Assembly: GCA_013399875.1 (NCBI GenBank)
Contig: VXAZ01007592.1
Coordinates: 28,483 to 92,482 of the forward strand
Length of the DNA stretch: 64,000 bases
Direction of reading: 5' to 3'
DNA from: Gymnorhina tibicen
Lineage: Eukaryota; Chordata; Aves; Passeriformes; Artamidae
In this document: positions 26,104 through 37,000 of the stretch, one piece after another
How the letters are laid out: each line of letters begins with the position of its first letter
Position numbering within the stretch: the stretch's first letter is position 1
Notes under the pieces: generated by a model
Database searches by the model: none
Told to the model about the DNA's origin: nothing
What the model saw: only the letters and a program-made list of their open reading frames with translations
Position numbers and translations under genes: made by a program

Positions 26104-27141
26104 ATGAATCATAGGGTTGGAAGGGACTGTAAAGATCATCTCGTTCCAGTCCTCCTGCCTTGGGACAGCTTTCACTAGACCAGGTTTTTCAGAGCTCCAT
26201 CCAGATTGGCCTTAAACACCTCCAGGGATAAGGCATACACAGCTTCTCTGGGCAACCTGTTCCAATGCTTCACCACCTTCACAGTAACAAATTTCTTTCT
26301 AATATCTAATTTAAACCTACTCTTTTTAACTTTGAAGCCATTCCCGCTTCTCTTATCACTACATGACCATATAAAGAGTCCCTCTCCACCTTTCTTGTAG
26401 GCTCCTTCAGGTACTGGAAGGCAGTAATTAAGTCACCCCTAAGTCTTCTCTTTTCTAGGCTGAAAAAGCCAAATTCTCTCAATCTTTCCAGATGGGAGAT
26501 TTAGATGGGTGCTCCACCCCTCTAATCATCTTGGTGGCCCTAAACTCATTCTAACAGGTCAATGTCCTTCCTGTGCTGTGAATCATACCACTATTCAATG
26601 AAAGTGAGATTTTATTTCTTTCAGAATTCAGAGCTTAAAACTGCAACTTTTTAAAATAAATAAGACTTATGAATGCGTATATGTGAGTCTATAGATATAA
26701 ATATATGCATACTTTCACAATGCTATCTGTCAAAAAGGAAATGAAAATGTCATGTGGAAAAATTCTAAATATTGCCATTTTTTCCCCAGAATCTTTGTAA
26801 ATGAAAGCTGTTCTTATGCAGTGCTCCAGGTGGGGTCTCACCAGAGCAGAGTCAAGGGGCAGAATCCCCTCCCCTCATCCTGCTGGTCACTACTGTTTTG
26901 ATGCAGCCCAGGACACATTTGGCTTTCTGGGCTGCAAGTGCACGTTGTCAGGTCATGTCCAGCCTCTCATCCGCCAGCATCACCAGAAGCATCTCAGCAA
27001 GGCTGCTCTCTATCCATTCATCCCTCAGCCTGGATTGGCACTGGGGGTTGCCCCAGTGCAGGTGCAGCACCTTGCATTTGGTCTTATTAAATCTCATGAG
27101 GTTCCCATGAACCCCGTTCTCGAGACTATTCAGCTCCTATA
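26104..27141 (-). mobile_element. CR1 LINE on the minus strand, split by an internal insertion
   Basis: The left part (26104-26580) begins aatcatagggttggaaggga, the reverse complement of a CR1 3' terminus, and runs through ctgggcaacctgttccaatg to tgtccttcctgtgctg. The right part (about 26813-27141) resumes at cagtgctccaggtggggtct and runs through gatgcagcccaggacac and gcaccttgcatttgg to catgaggttcccatga. The two parts are adjacent in CR1 consensus, so about 230 bp of other sequence lies between them. Stops and indels make it a dead copy. ORFs at 26206-26400 and 26801-27154 are antisense to it. Confidence 0.88.
26581..26812. other. Unidentified AT-rich insertion within a CR1 copy
   Basis: About 232 bp without CR1 similarity separates two CR1 segments that are contiguous in the consensus. 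It contains no poly(A) tail, terminal inverted repeat or clear target duplication that I can see. It may be an old transposon fragment or a local rearrangement. Confidence 0.6.
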
Positions 27142-28830
27142 TGTACTAGCATAATATACGTGGAAAAAAAGTAATGTCTTGCCTATGAGTTTTCAGTCCA
27201 AGTAAGAGCTGATATTCTACTCAGTTGGCAGTAAAATATTGTAAGAGTTTTCTTAAAGGTTTTAAGTGATCAAGGTTTGTTTGCTTCTTTTAATTAATAA
27301 ATGCACCATCAGTGTTGAGGCAATTCTGTATCAAAGATGTATATGAAAACAGTTGTGAAAATGGCAAAGAAATGTTCTATAATAAACTAAAATAAAATCT
27401 GATATTCTGGGAAAAAAGGTGACACCCCTAATCAGTCATATGGGTTACTTATAAAAGAAACCAGAGATTTATCAGGCTGAAATTAGTTATAAAGGGCAAG
27501 AAGTCCCTTAATCTGGAGAAAATCTTTCTGGGTTCACAAACTCATTTAAACCATGAGTTACCTGCTATGATTCTCAAGGATGAAAGAGTTTATTATATAT
27601 TCTCACTTGAAAAAGGTGACATCCTGAGACACCTTTCTTGATTAATAGGTCAACATGCCTTTAAACCACGATTTAGGGCTGTTTGGAGCCTTCTAATCTA
27701 CAAAAAGCAGCAAATCATTTCAAATTAATTGATCTCTTTGATTTCTCACTTTTGATCTTCTATCTCAACCCTGGAACACAATAAAGATTTACAAAAGGTA
27801 TCACCTTTCAGAATTAAGTGTAATTAGCAAGTACCTCTCACTTCAGTTCAATTTGTGGAGCACTTCCCAAGGTAAAAGTTAGTGTCTTGAAATCAGTTAA
27901 CTTTTTTTGGTTATAGTAAGTTGATGAAATAGCTGATTCAGTATTTCTGTTAACTACTGATTAACATAAGTCGCTTTAAAAAAACAATCCTCTTTCTTTA
28001 TCACTCTGTTCAAAAGCTTGTCTTGCTTCTGTAGGTGAGCTGCTGAATCACAGAACCTTTCTGCTCATTTAAGCCATCTTCTTTGATAGGTGTTGCAAAC
28101 CAGTAGGGATAAACCTCTAAGAAAAATGGGTAATGCTGAGGATCTGATATCCGTGTTATTTATTTTTCTTTTTTTTCCCCACTTTGGACTAGATCTTGTG
28201 TGTTCCTGTAGACTTAATGCTCCTTTGCAGCTGAAATCCATTAGATAACTTCTTTGACTTTCCTCTCCCAAACTGTGGAAAATCACGTATTTTTATAGAA
28301 GTTTGTGAGAGAGATTTAATCGTTCTGTTATTTATTTTCTGTCCTCCCTCTGTTGTTTTTGTTTGTTTGTTTTATATTTGACAATATATACACAGTAAAA
28401 TTATATAATAAATAACAGCTGAACATAAATTACTCAAATTAAAAATATAAGATACTACTGTTTGAAAATATTTCCACTGATTAGTAACTGGTGTATTAAA
28501 ATTTCTGTTCATTCATTTGTCCATTTTTTTGGATGCAGCCAAGGGTTTTGGCCTTGCTTTTAGCAAGTGATCAAGTTGAATGCCCGTAGTTCAATTTAAA
28601 TGATGGCTAGTAAATCTGAAACAACACCTAATGGAAAATGGTCTTGAATTAAAATCTCAATCACATACCTAAATTACATCTCTGCTATCTGTGAGAGTTT
28701 TTATCTCATAGAACATCATCAGTATTTCATGGTTTTCTTTTCCTTTCTGTGATTTTTGTGATGCTTTTATTAAAGCATCTATTAACACTAAAGTTACATA
28801 TTTATAAGTGATCAGAAAAAGTGTTAGAAT

Positions 28831-28886
28831 AAGATTTACAAAGATAATAAATAAGATATAAATAAGATAAAATAGGATAAATAAAC
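28831..28886. repeat. ATAAG/GATAAA-type simple repeat
   Basis: Imperfect repeats of aataagat and ggataaat make up this short stretch. Confidence 0.6.
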
Positions 28887-30259
28887 GAACATAGAATGTA
28901 AATGTTCCTCAATGGTGAAACAATAGTAAATTAGTAAATAGTAAATTCTGGTGGCAGCACCAAAGTATATTTCTAAGCTCATCTTTTTGTAGTCATCTAT
29001 TGTCTTTTAGTCATTACATAAATATAACTGTGAACTGTTTATGAATTAGGATGTTTACTTCTAAAATTCATGATTGCTAGAGTTGAGCACAACATGAAAA
29101 GTGATAAAACTACTACACCTACTTAGTAATTTCCCATCATTAGAGGCAAAGATCATATATATGTCTTCAAGCTGCCATACTTGCTGGTAAAATATAGTAG
29201 CTTAAAGCCCTGTAAAATTATGAAGCCAATTCATGCTGTCATATTTTACTTAGCTATAGGGATGAGCTAAGAGAGCAAAGGCAATCAATTACCATGGTGG
29301 CTGATAAGAATTAGCTTGTTTATCTTCACTATTTTCTTTTATAATAATTTTCCCTGGAAAAACTTGCTAACAATATACAAAAAGGCTAAATGTTTTTCTC
29401 TTGGTTTCCAAATTCTCCAGTTGTGATTGTTGTGGTTTTTCTTAAAGTGTTTGTATATCATGTTTTCAAATTGATCCATAAATGTGACCATCTTTATGGA
29501 AGCACATGGTACACTATTTATAGCTGTACCACATTTCTATCTCAAGATCATCTGTGAATATTCAGTCCTAATAAGATCAAAATGTCACTGTAGATGGTAT
29601 TTGGAAGAATCCCTTAACTTAAAACCCCAGCAATTGCAATCATACCTGATGCTTGCTGTGGTATTGATTTATGTAGATCAGATCCCTGAACAGCAAGCTA
29701 TGCACATTTTGTAGGTATTTTCAAATTATTTTCCTTGGACATGTTTATTAACAAACCCACAGTATTACACAGTGATGCTATTATATATTTTTAGTAAACA
29801 GCATGTTAAGCTACTAACAGTTTAGTGGAAGGTTTATAGATTGTCTGAAGTCCCATGCTATTATTACAGTTTGTAATAAATAAGCCTTTAAGAACAAGGA
29901 AGAGTACCCCTGGAGTATGAAATGCATGTCATTAATAAGTTGTCTTTGATACTGAGAGATCATCTGGTTAACAGTTGGGACATCTGCATGACTGGAAGAT
30001 TATCAGAAAGACTGAGCGCTAATTTCTATGTCTCTTTTATAGTCATATGCTAAAGTACCACCTGGTTCATATCACAGGAGGCAAAACCAAATTAGAATTA
30101 AATGTCATGCTGTGTTTTGCTGCCAATGTGCATTAATAATACATCACTCCTAATAATTTTTAATTATTACAAAAATAATTTTTTAAGAAGTTTACATATA
30201 TGTGAACTTTCTATTACATCTATCCAAGCAAATTACACCAGTTTCTAACTTCTTTGCAG

Positions 30260-30396
30260 ACTTGTCCTCAGTTCTGTCTCTGACTACTTTGCTGCCATGT
30301 TTACAAGCGATGTTTGTGAAGCCAAGCAAGAAGAGATCAAAATGGAAGGCATAGACCCCAATGCACTGTGGGATCTTGTTCAGTTTGCATACACAG
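30260..30396 (+). CDS. KLHL1: KLHL1 internal coding exon (probably exon 3): central BTB domain
   Basis: This 137-nt exon completes the split Arg codon with its first base. It then encodes 45 residues starting [14 protein letters not shown] and ending [10 protein letters not shown], plus the first base of a Gly codon. This is the central BTB core, including the dimer/CUL3-facing helices. [16 protein letters not shown] and [15 protein letters not shown] are the KLHL1 versions; from memory, KLHL4 and KLHL5 have NDVREARQ and QYAYTGR at these points, so this exon fixes the paralogue. Acceptor: ttctttgcag, ending at 30259; donor: ACACAG/gtattg. No frameshift or stop is seen. It lies 11,947 bp after the previous exon. 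Confidence 0.96.
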
Positions 30397-33300
30397 GTAT
30401 TGTACTGCACACATTATACTTCCTATGGAGGCAGATGTTGATATTTTTGTTTGCTACACTCCAGTGAATTGTGGTTTTGTTTAAATATTTTTCTTTTTAA
30501 TCTTAATCATCCAAACTGTTTATGTACCATTTCTAGGGATGAATTCAGATTGTTATCTCTCATCGCCAAACTATTAAATATTTCCAACTTGTCAAGTTCA
30601 ATATGACAGTCAAGGAAATGATGTATTTTTCTTGGTTTTCAAATACTTAAAAAGAGTGCATCATACTCACATAATTCAAATTACATAAAATCATTGAAGG
30701 AACAGTTGTATTTTTTGAAGAATAATCCTATGTTGCTGTCTTAATCAAATCTCAGTTTAAATAATTGCATAAATCTTTAAAAAATTTGAAAGTTTTGAAA
30801 GGAAAAAAATGAAATTTAAATAAGAAAATGTTTTAAAAGGTTTTATTATGAGCTGGATGTTTTCACTTTCATTTCCTTTCATAGGCTGGTACTCTGTTTT
30901 GAAGTGTAAACTTATGAATAACTCACAATTCAGAGTTAATAACTCAAAGCTCTCTTCTGAATAGTTTTTACATTTTAATGCATTACAGATTTGGGATTTA
31001 TCCTTCTTAAGCAACTTGTTATGCACAATGTAACTGAAGTGCATTAATCTGAAAGAAAGAATGCTAATGTTACAAAATAAGGTAATTAGAAGAGCGGAAA
31101 TCCCTATAAGATTTGTCTTCCATTGCCATGGATCATCTAAGTATAAAATATATACTTTTTTTCTATTTGTTTCCTAAAAGACATCCTTATATTGTTTAAA
31201 TTGACCATATTTTATCATGATGATTCTATCGTATATTTGATTCAATTTTAAATGGATACCCCAAACCCTGCAGTTTCAATCTTCTCTAAATACACATATA
31301 ATAATTTAATCACAAGTTGCTGTTCACTTTGATATATTTAATCAGGATATGAGCTGTTTTTTTTATGACATAATAGCTTTACCATCTTAGTAGAAAACAG
31401 AAAAGGCAAATAAACATAATTTAAGATAAAAATACTCTTTTTGAGAATAATGTTTGAGAAATACATGTTCTAGGAACGTAAGACCATGATTTATGTAGTA
31501 CTCTACATGTTCAAAGGGTAGTGCCTACTGCTGTCAGCTGTGGCTTTGCCACTCGGGAATGTGCATCACCCAGAGGGTTTCAAGCTAGGGATCCATGAAA
31601 TGAAGTAGTTCTTATGAAGCATAAGAAGGATACAATCTGATTCCTTGGTGAATGAATAACGCAGGAATGCTGGGGCAAAATCAAGAATACCTTGGCACAG
31701 AACAGCAAAAAAACACTACTGGTAATGTTAAATCATTTTGTAAGAGGAAGGTAAAAGAAAGAGGAGGTAAGAGAAGGGACAGTGTTGTTCCTCTGGGAAC
31801 AAAGCTGTGGAAATACTCAAGTACTGTATGGTTCTTTTGCCTCAGTTTTCACTAAAATATCACATGGAAAGATACAACAGAGTTGTTATTGACAACAAAA
31901 GAGAGCACATAAGTGTAGATTAAGCAAAGAAAGAGATTCAGAAGAAAGGGGGAAAAAAGATAACCATTTTCAAGAGGAATGAAGCTATCTCAGAACTTTA
32001 TGGTTATCTCTGAGAACTTTGGAGACTGTGAGGCAATAAAAACTAGAAGCAAATCTCTGTTTTCCAAAAATGTTTCAGATTTTCAGCTCCTTTATGCTCC
32101 TTCATTTCTCTATGCCATGTACTCTGTTCATTATATGAGGTGTAAAACTTGAAAGTTCCTTTTTGGTGTAAGGTAAATAAGGGCCAGTCTTCACAAACGG
32201 ATGAAAAGAGAACTCCACAGCTAGTATAATTCCCATGTTTTCTAATTTGCCTTTTGTGGATTTGCATCTGTAATACTTGTTAATTTAAACAGTCACACAG
32301 TCCAAACTCCCTCAGAAATGGCAACATTATGTGCTATTGTAACATCACCTTGAACAATTAGAAACTTAAGATGATAACCAAGATCTCTAATGTCTTTCAC
32401 ATGCAGTGGTAATACACCATTATCCTTTTTTTCTAGCTCATTTTGGAGACCAAATAAGACTTTAAAAAAGTTCTTAAGTTTACATTTGCAAGTTTCACAA
32501 ATATTTACTGACAATAGAAAAGTGATGAGATTCAGGAAATGTGAGACAATTTTACATGCTAAAAGAGAAAACGTATTGGATGCCATGGATCATTCTGTCT
32601 TGGATTTTTCTTCCACCAGGTTCTTTGTCCTGACTCATTCTGATTTATCCTTATTTATTCTTAGCTTGTGTCCGTAGCTCTTGAAGTTCATGTGGGATTA
32701 TTTCTTTCTCTATTCCTTTTCTCTGCATCAGATGTCTTAGCAGATACCTAAATTTCCTAGTTACAATTATGCTAATAAATTAAACAATTCTGGGGAAGGT
32801 TTGCAGGCAGTGGAACACAATTGTCTCTATTGATCCTGGCAGTTTTAGCCAAATCCAAATACCAATCTCTCTAACAAATGGTGGGTATAGCTTGGATACA
32901 CAGCTCATCGTTAATGTGGCCAACCTTGTACAGAGGGTAAGAGCAGTCAAAAGTGCTATGGAGAATTCAGTGATAACTCTCATGATTAGTGAATTCCTAG
33001 AAAATAGTCCCAAACTGATTCAGTTTATTGAAATTAAATAAAGTCTAGGCTTCTCAGTTAATCATTCTGTTTTCCCTTGACCTTGCCAGAGCAAAATCTT
33101 AATCTTTTCCCTTCCATTTCATTTCCATCAACTTACATGATTTACCTAGCTTCATAATTTCTTATCTCCTTTCTTGCACTCTGATTCCTTATTTACCACC
33201 AGTCTACCTCATGTCCCCTTTCCCTTTGAGTCAGTTCATTTTCCTTGTTCTGCATGGATGTGGACAAGTGGAAATTTAAGAAAATAGCCACTGTTCTGAT

Positions 33301-33996
33301 ACCCAGAAGCACAGCAGCCAACAGAAATTCCCTTTCAAACTTTTGATTTGTAATCTGGAGCATATGTCTGTCTAGACTTAGACAGAATATCTGGAGAATT
33401 TTGCTGCCAAATTCCAGTTACTGACTGCACAATATGTGAAAAAGTTTTCAACAACTCATTTCTGTGACCAGTTTAGCTTTTTATTGTTTTACTTCAGGAA
33501 TAGAAAACAATTTTGACCGATGGGCAGTTATTGACTCCTATTTTCTTTTTCTTGTCACTAGCTTTATAGCTCAAGGAGCTTAAAAAAAAAAATCACATAT
33601 AATTGCTGGTGTTATAAAGAAGGTTTTCCCTGGGGAAAACCGAACATATCAGAAAAAATACAGCTGAACATGGACTTGTTTGCAAAAATGTGGAAGTTAA
33701 GAGTATTACAGTGCAAATATGTTTAGATGTGATTTAAAAGAGGGAACCATTTCCACCTCTTATTATCTGTAATTCAGGTTTATATTTTTTTAGAATCTAG
33801 TGAAATTATTTCATTTTTATTGTGAATCATACATATTAAGTAGGACTTAAGAAGGATAAAATATATGTATCTATGAAAAGTGTTATTATAGATGGAGGTA
33901 TCCTAAACTGATACCGGACCCTTCACCAATATAATCTAATACTGTTGCAAAATACCAGAAGTAAAGTTCAGCAAGGGGAGGTTTTATACATCAGAC

Positions 33997-34612
33997 ACTT
34001 AAGGAAAAATAATCCTGGGCTGCATCAGGCACAGCATCGCCAGCTGGGCAAGGGAGGGGATTGTCCCACTCTGTTCTGCACTGGGGCAGCCTCACCTTGA
34101 GTCCTGTGTTTTGGATACCACAATATTAAGAAAGACATTAAGTTATTAGAGAGTGTCCAAAGGAGAGCCACAAGATTTGTGAAGGGGCTTGAGGAGCAGC
34201 TGTACGAGGAGCAGCTGAGGTCACTTGGTCTGTTCAGCCTGGAGAAGAGGAGATTGAGGGGAGACCTCATTGCAATCTGCAGCTTCCTCATGAGTGGAAG
34301 AGGAGGTACAGACACTGATGTCTTCTCTGTGGTGACCAGTGACAGTACTCGACAGAATAGCCTGCAGTTGTGTCAGGGGAGGTTTAGGCTGGTTATTAGA
34401 AAAAGGTTCTTCACCCAGAGGGTGGTTGGGCACTGGAACAAACTCCCCAGGGAAGTGGTCACAGCACCAAGCCTGACAGAGTTCAAGAAGCATTTGGACA
34501 ATGCTCTCAGGCACATGGTGTGACTCTTGGGGGTGGTCCTGTGCAGGGCTTAGAGCTGAACTCAGTGATCCTTGAGGGTCTCTTCCAACTCAGCTTATTC
34601 TGTGATTCTGTA
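33997..34612 (+). mobile_element. Well-preserved CR1 LINE 3' end with partial ORF2
   Basis: The copy reads nearly straight through CR1 consensus. In order: catcaggcacagcatcgcc; agggaggggattgtccc; gagagtgtccaaaggagagcc; gctgaggtcacttggtctg; cagcctggagaagagg; cttcacccagagggtggttg; ctccccagggaagtgg; and ctcaggcacatggtgtgac. It ends cttattctgtgattctgta, the typical CR1 3' octamer repeats. The frame 34179-34523 (114 codons) is the intact C-terminus of the CR1 reverse-transcriptase protein, ending at the usual stop after RHMV. The upstream catalytic RT part is absent through 5' truncation, so it cannot move. It is one of the younger repeats here. Confidence 0.93.
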
Positions 34613-34966
34613 AGCATATTGATTTCTAAATAATTGGCAAGGTAGAATTACATGGTGACCAGCAGAGCATCAAGTCTTGTACAACCTTGGTTGGAGCAGC
34701 TCCTTAGTGAAGGTACCTGTCAATCTAAGGGTAGTAACAGGAAGACAGAAAATTAGACAACCAAAAGTACTGATTTAAAGAAAAGAAAAGGTGCTGAAGT
34801 TTCTGTGAAGATTCAACGTGACTAATTATATAAAGTTATGTGATAGATGTATCTATAAAACAGAATTTGACTAAACCTGAAAAAATTGACATGTTGAAAT
34901 ATGTACTATAAACTCTGTGTTACGTCAGTCTTGGGGTTGTTTTGGGTTTTTTTTATATATATCTAG

Positions 34967-35480
34967 TGTGGAGGGCTGCAAGGAGCCCTTTGCACTCCCT
35001 TGGAGGGAAGATGCTGGAGTGCCAAAAGAATCTCCCCAGAGATAAGCAACCTTCCTCAGGGTTAGGGTGAGCTCCCAACATGCCTTGTTTCTTTATGGTA
35101 ATAGTCTTTACCCCGTTAGCTAATTGATTTCTACCCCACCCCCTGCCTTTCCCATTAAAAGCCCGTTTCTACCCTGAGTAGGGAATTTTGTCAGTGATCT
35201 TGCCTTTGCAGGGTGGCTGGACAATAAAGGCTACCTCTGTGGAAGTGCCATACGAGGCTCCTGTCTCTCTGTCCCTGAGTTTGCCTTGGGTGATTTCACA
35301 AAGAGCTGAATCACAAGAGCTGGAATCGCTTGTAGCTGAGGAATTGCTACAGTTGCTGAAATCACCTGTTGCTCAGGGAGGCCTGCAAGTGCTCTTGGAA
35401 GAGCTGTTCTTTGCGGGACACTCTCTCTAGGAAGGTCGTGGCATACCGGTGCTGGCTAGCATCGGACCCCCTGCGAGAAT
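34967..35480 (+). mobile_element. Probable solo LTR of an avian endogenous retrovirus
   Basis: The element begins tgtggagggctgcaagg. It carries a TATA-like cccattaaaagcccg near 35153 and a poly(A) signal acaataaaggct at about 35222, then a U5-like GC-rich tail that includes ccggtgctggctagcatcgg and ends near ctgcgagaat. The spacing from TATA to AATAAA (about 70 bp) fits a short R region. I could not settle the 3' terminus or find a clear target duplication, so the right boundary is approximate. No internal retroviral genes follow. The frame at 35188-35430 lies within it. Confidence 0.65.
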
Positions 35481-36272
35481 GTAGAACTTAATTTTTTGTA
35501 AAATTGATAGGGTAGTGTCTACATACTGTTTTATTTGAAATAAGCACAAAGTTTTCTAACTACATAAACTACATTATGGTGTAATTACAACTTGTATAAT
35601 TTAAATTATGTAGATGATGTAAATTTATTAGAAAAACATTCCATCAAAATTATGTACTTCTTGTAGTATACACAAGCTCACAAGGATAAATCAAAACAGC
35701 TTTATCACTGTTTTCTGTGAAGGATATATTTGACCAGTAAAAAATATGCAACTTCATTAATCTAACCACACTTTGCTGCATTTTGTTGGTTTATCAAATA
35801 GACAAAGTATGTTTTCTCTGTGATATAGCAGAACTGTAACTTAATAGGAACCAAAACTTCCTCTTTTGCATATCTTCTCCTTGTGAACCAACTGAGGAAA
35901 TCTGAAGCCAACACTTAGGTGCGATGTCTATGTAGAAAGTATGTTTCATTTTCAAGCAGCAAGATGATTGATAGCAAAAAAATCTATGATTGAGATCTTA
36001 GTGCCCTGGGATAGATGGATATGTATTCTTTGATCTCTTAAGAATTCAATATAAGCAGTGATACAGAATAGTGTTTCTTTACCTCATTTTCTTAGGTAAA
36101 GCTTCCTTCTTGATCTTAAAGCTTGAGTTTTCGTTATTTTAAATTGTGCTTCAAAAGGTCAGAGAAGACTGAAAGTGTAGATTGATATTCTGTTGTTTTG
36201 CTGCTATTGGTGACTCCAGGAGCCCTCCTTTGAAGTTACAACAGAGCTGTGAAGTTACTATAGATCTCCTAT

Positions 36273-36310
36273 ATTGGGAAATCTAATTAGCATTGGGATA
36301 TCTAATTAGC
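36273..36310. repeat. 19-bp tandem duplication
   Basis: Two adjacent 19-bp units, attgggaaatctaattagc and attgggatatctaattagc, differing at one base. Confidence 0.9.
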
Positions 36311-36792
36311 ATGCATTCCCAACAGTGATCAGAAGAGCAGGTTGGTGCTTTCATACCATTAATGAAACTGAAAAAGCAAAACCCGTTTCAGTAATAGAAA
36401 ACTAAAAATCCTTGATTTATTTATACATATCTGAAAAAAAATAAGTAAAGGATCATACATGGAGGAGGTTCAGCTCTACTGTATAGCTTTTAATTAGATT
36501 TTATTTGGGAGATTCTTTAATTAAAGTACTGTCAAGTGTCTTTGTCAATGTTATAGCTAATAACACACACAGGGCTGACAGCAGGGATGTAGCAAGTAGG
36601 AACATGCCTTTAAGCACAAGGACCGGTAGGTTCCTGCAGCACAGAAACTATATTAATTAAATATCCCAAGGAGGTTTCTTTCTTGGGTTTGGTTTGGGGA
36701 CTTTTTTTTTTTAATTGCTGAAACTCAGTTGTCTATATGAACAAACAATGAGAACAACTCTTAGCATACTTTGGGCTTGTGCCAATTAATAG

Positions 36793-37000
36793 TGTCAGAG
36801 TCCGGGGGTTATCACAGACACAGGACTGTGCTACAACGTGCTGCTTGAATGTGACTGCCATGGTTTGGAGGATGACAGTGTTTGGAGTAAAACTGAGGCC
36901 ACTTCATTCCCATTAGCCTCAGTGCTAGAGGGAAGTCCCAGACAAGCTTAACTCAGTAGATATAACGAAAGGCTGTACGTATTTTATTAAGGGCTTATGC
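36793..37000 (-). mobile_element. Candidate LTR 3' end (R-U5) on the minus strand
   Basis: Read on the minus strand, a poly(A) signal (cttaataaaatacg, near 36985) is followed by about 190 bp ending in cccggactctgaca, a plausible LTR end in CA; on the + strand this begins tgtcagagtccggg at 36793. The matching U3 end and a target duplication were not found, so this is a tentative call. Confidence 0.3.

Larger units (their letters stand above)
18313..30259 (+). other. KLHL1: KLHL1 intron between first and second visible exons (11.9 kb)
   Basis: The intron is bounded by a gtagga donor and a ttctttgcag acceptor. It holds an old minus-strand CR1 remnant (about 19835-20660), a 57-bp tandem duplication (21188-21300), a purine-rich stretch (23041-23160), a + strand CR1 (about 23490-24104), an ATT microsatellite (25693-25734), a minus-strand CR1 with an internal insertion (26104-27141) and an ATAAG-like simple repeat (28831-28886). 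The stretches 18313-19834, 20661-21187, 21301-23040, 24105-25692 and 27142-30259 show no recognisable feature apart from that simple repeat. Confidence 0.9.

Noticed and set aside
26801..27154. 117-codon + strand ORF
   Set aside because: It is antisense to the right half of a minus-strand CR1.
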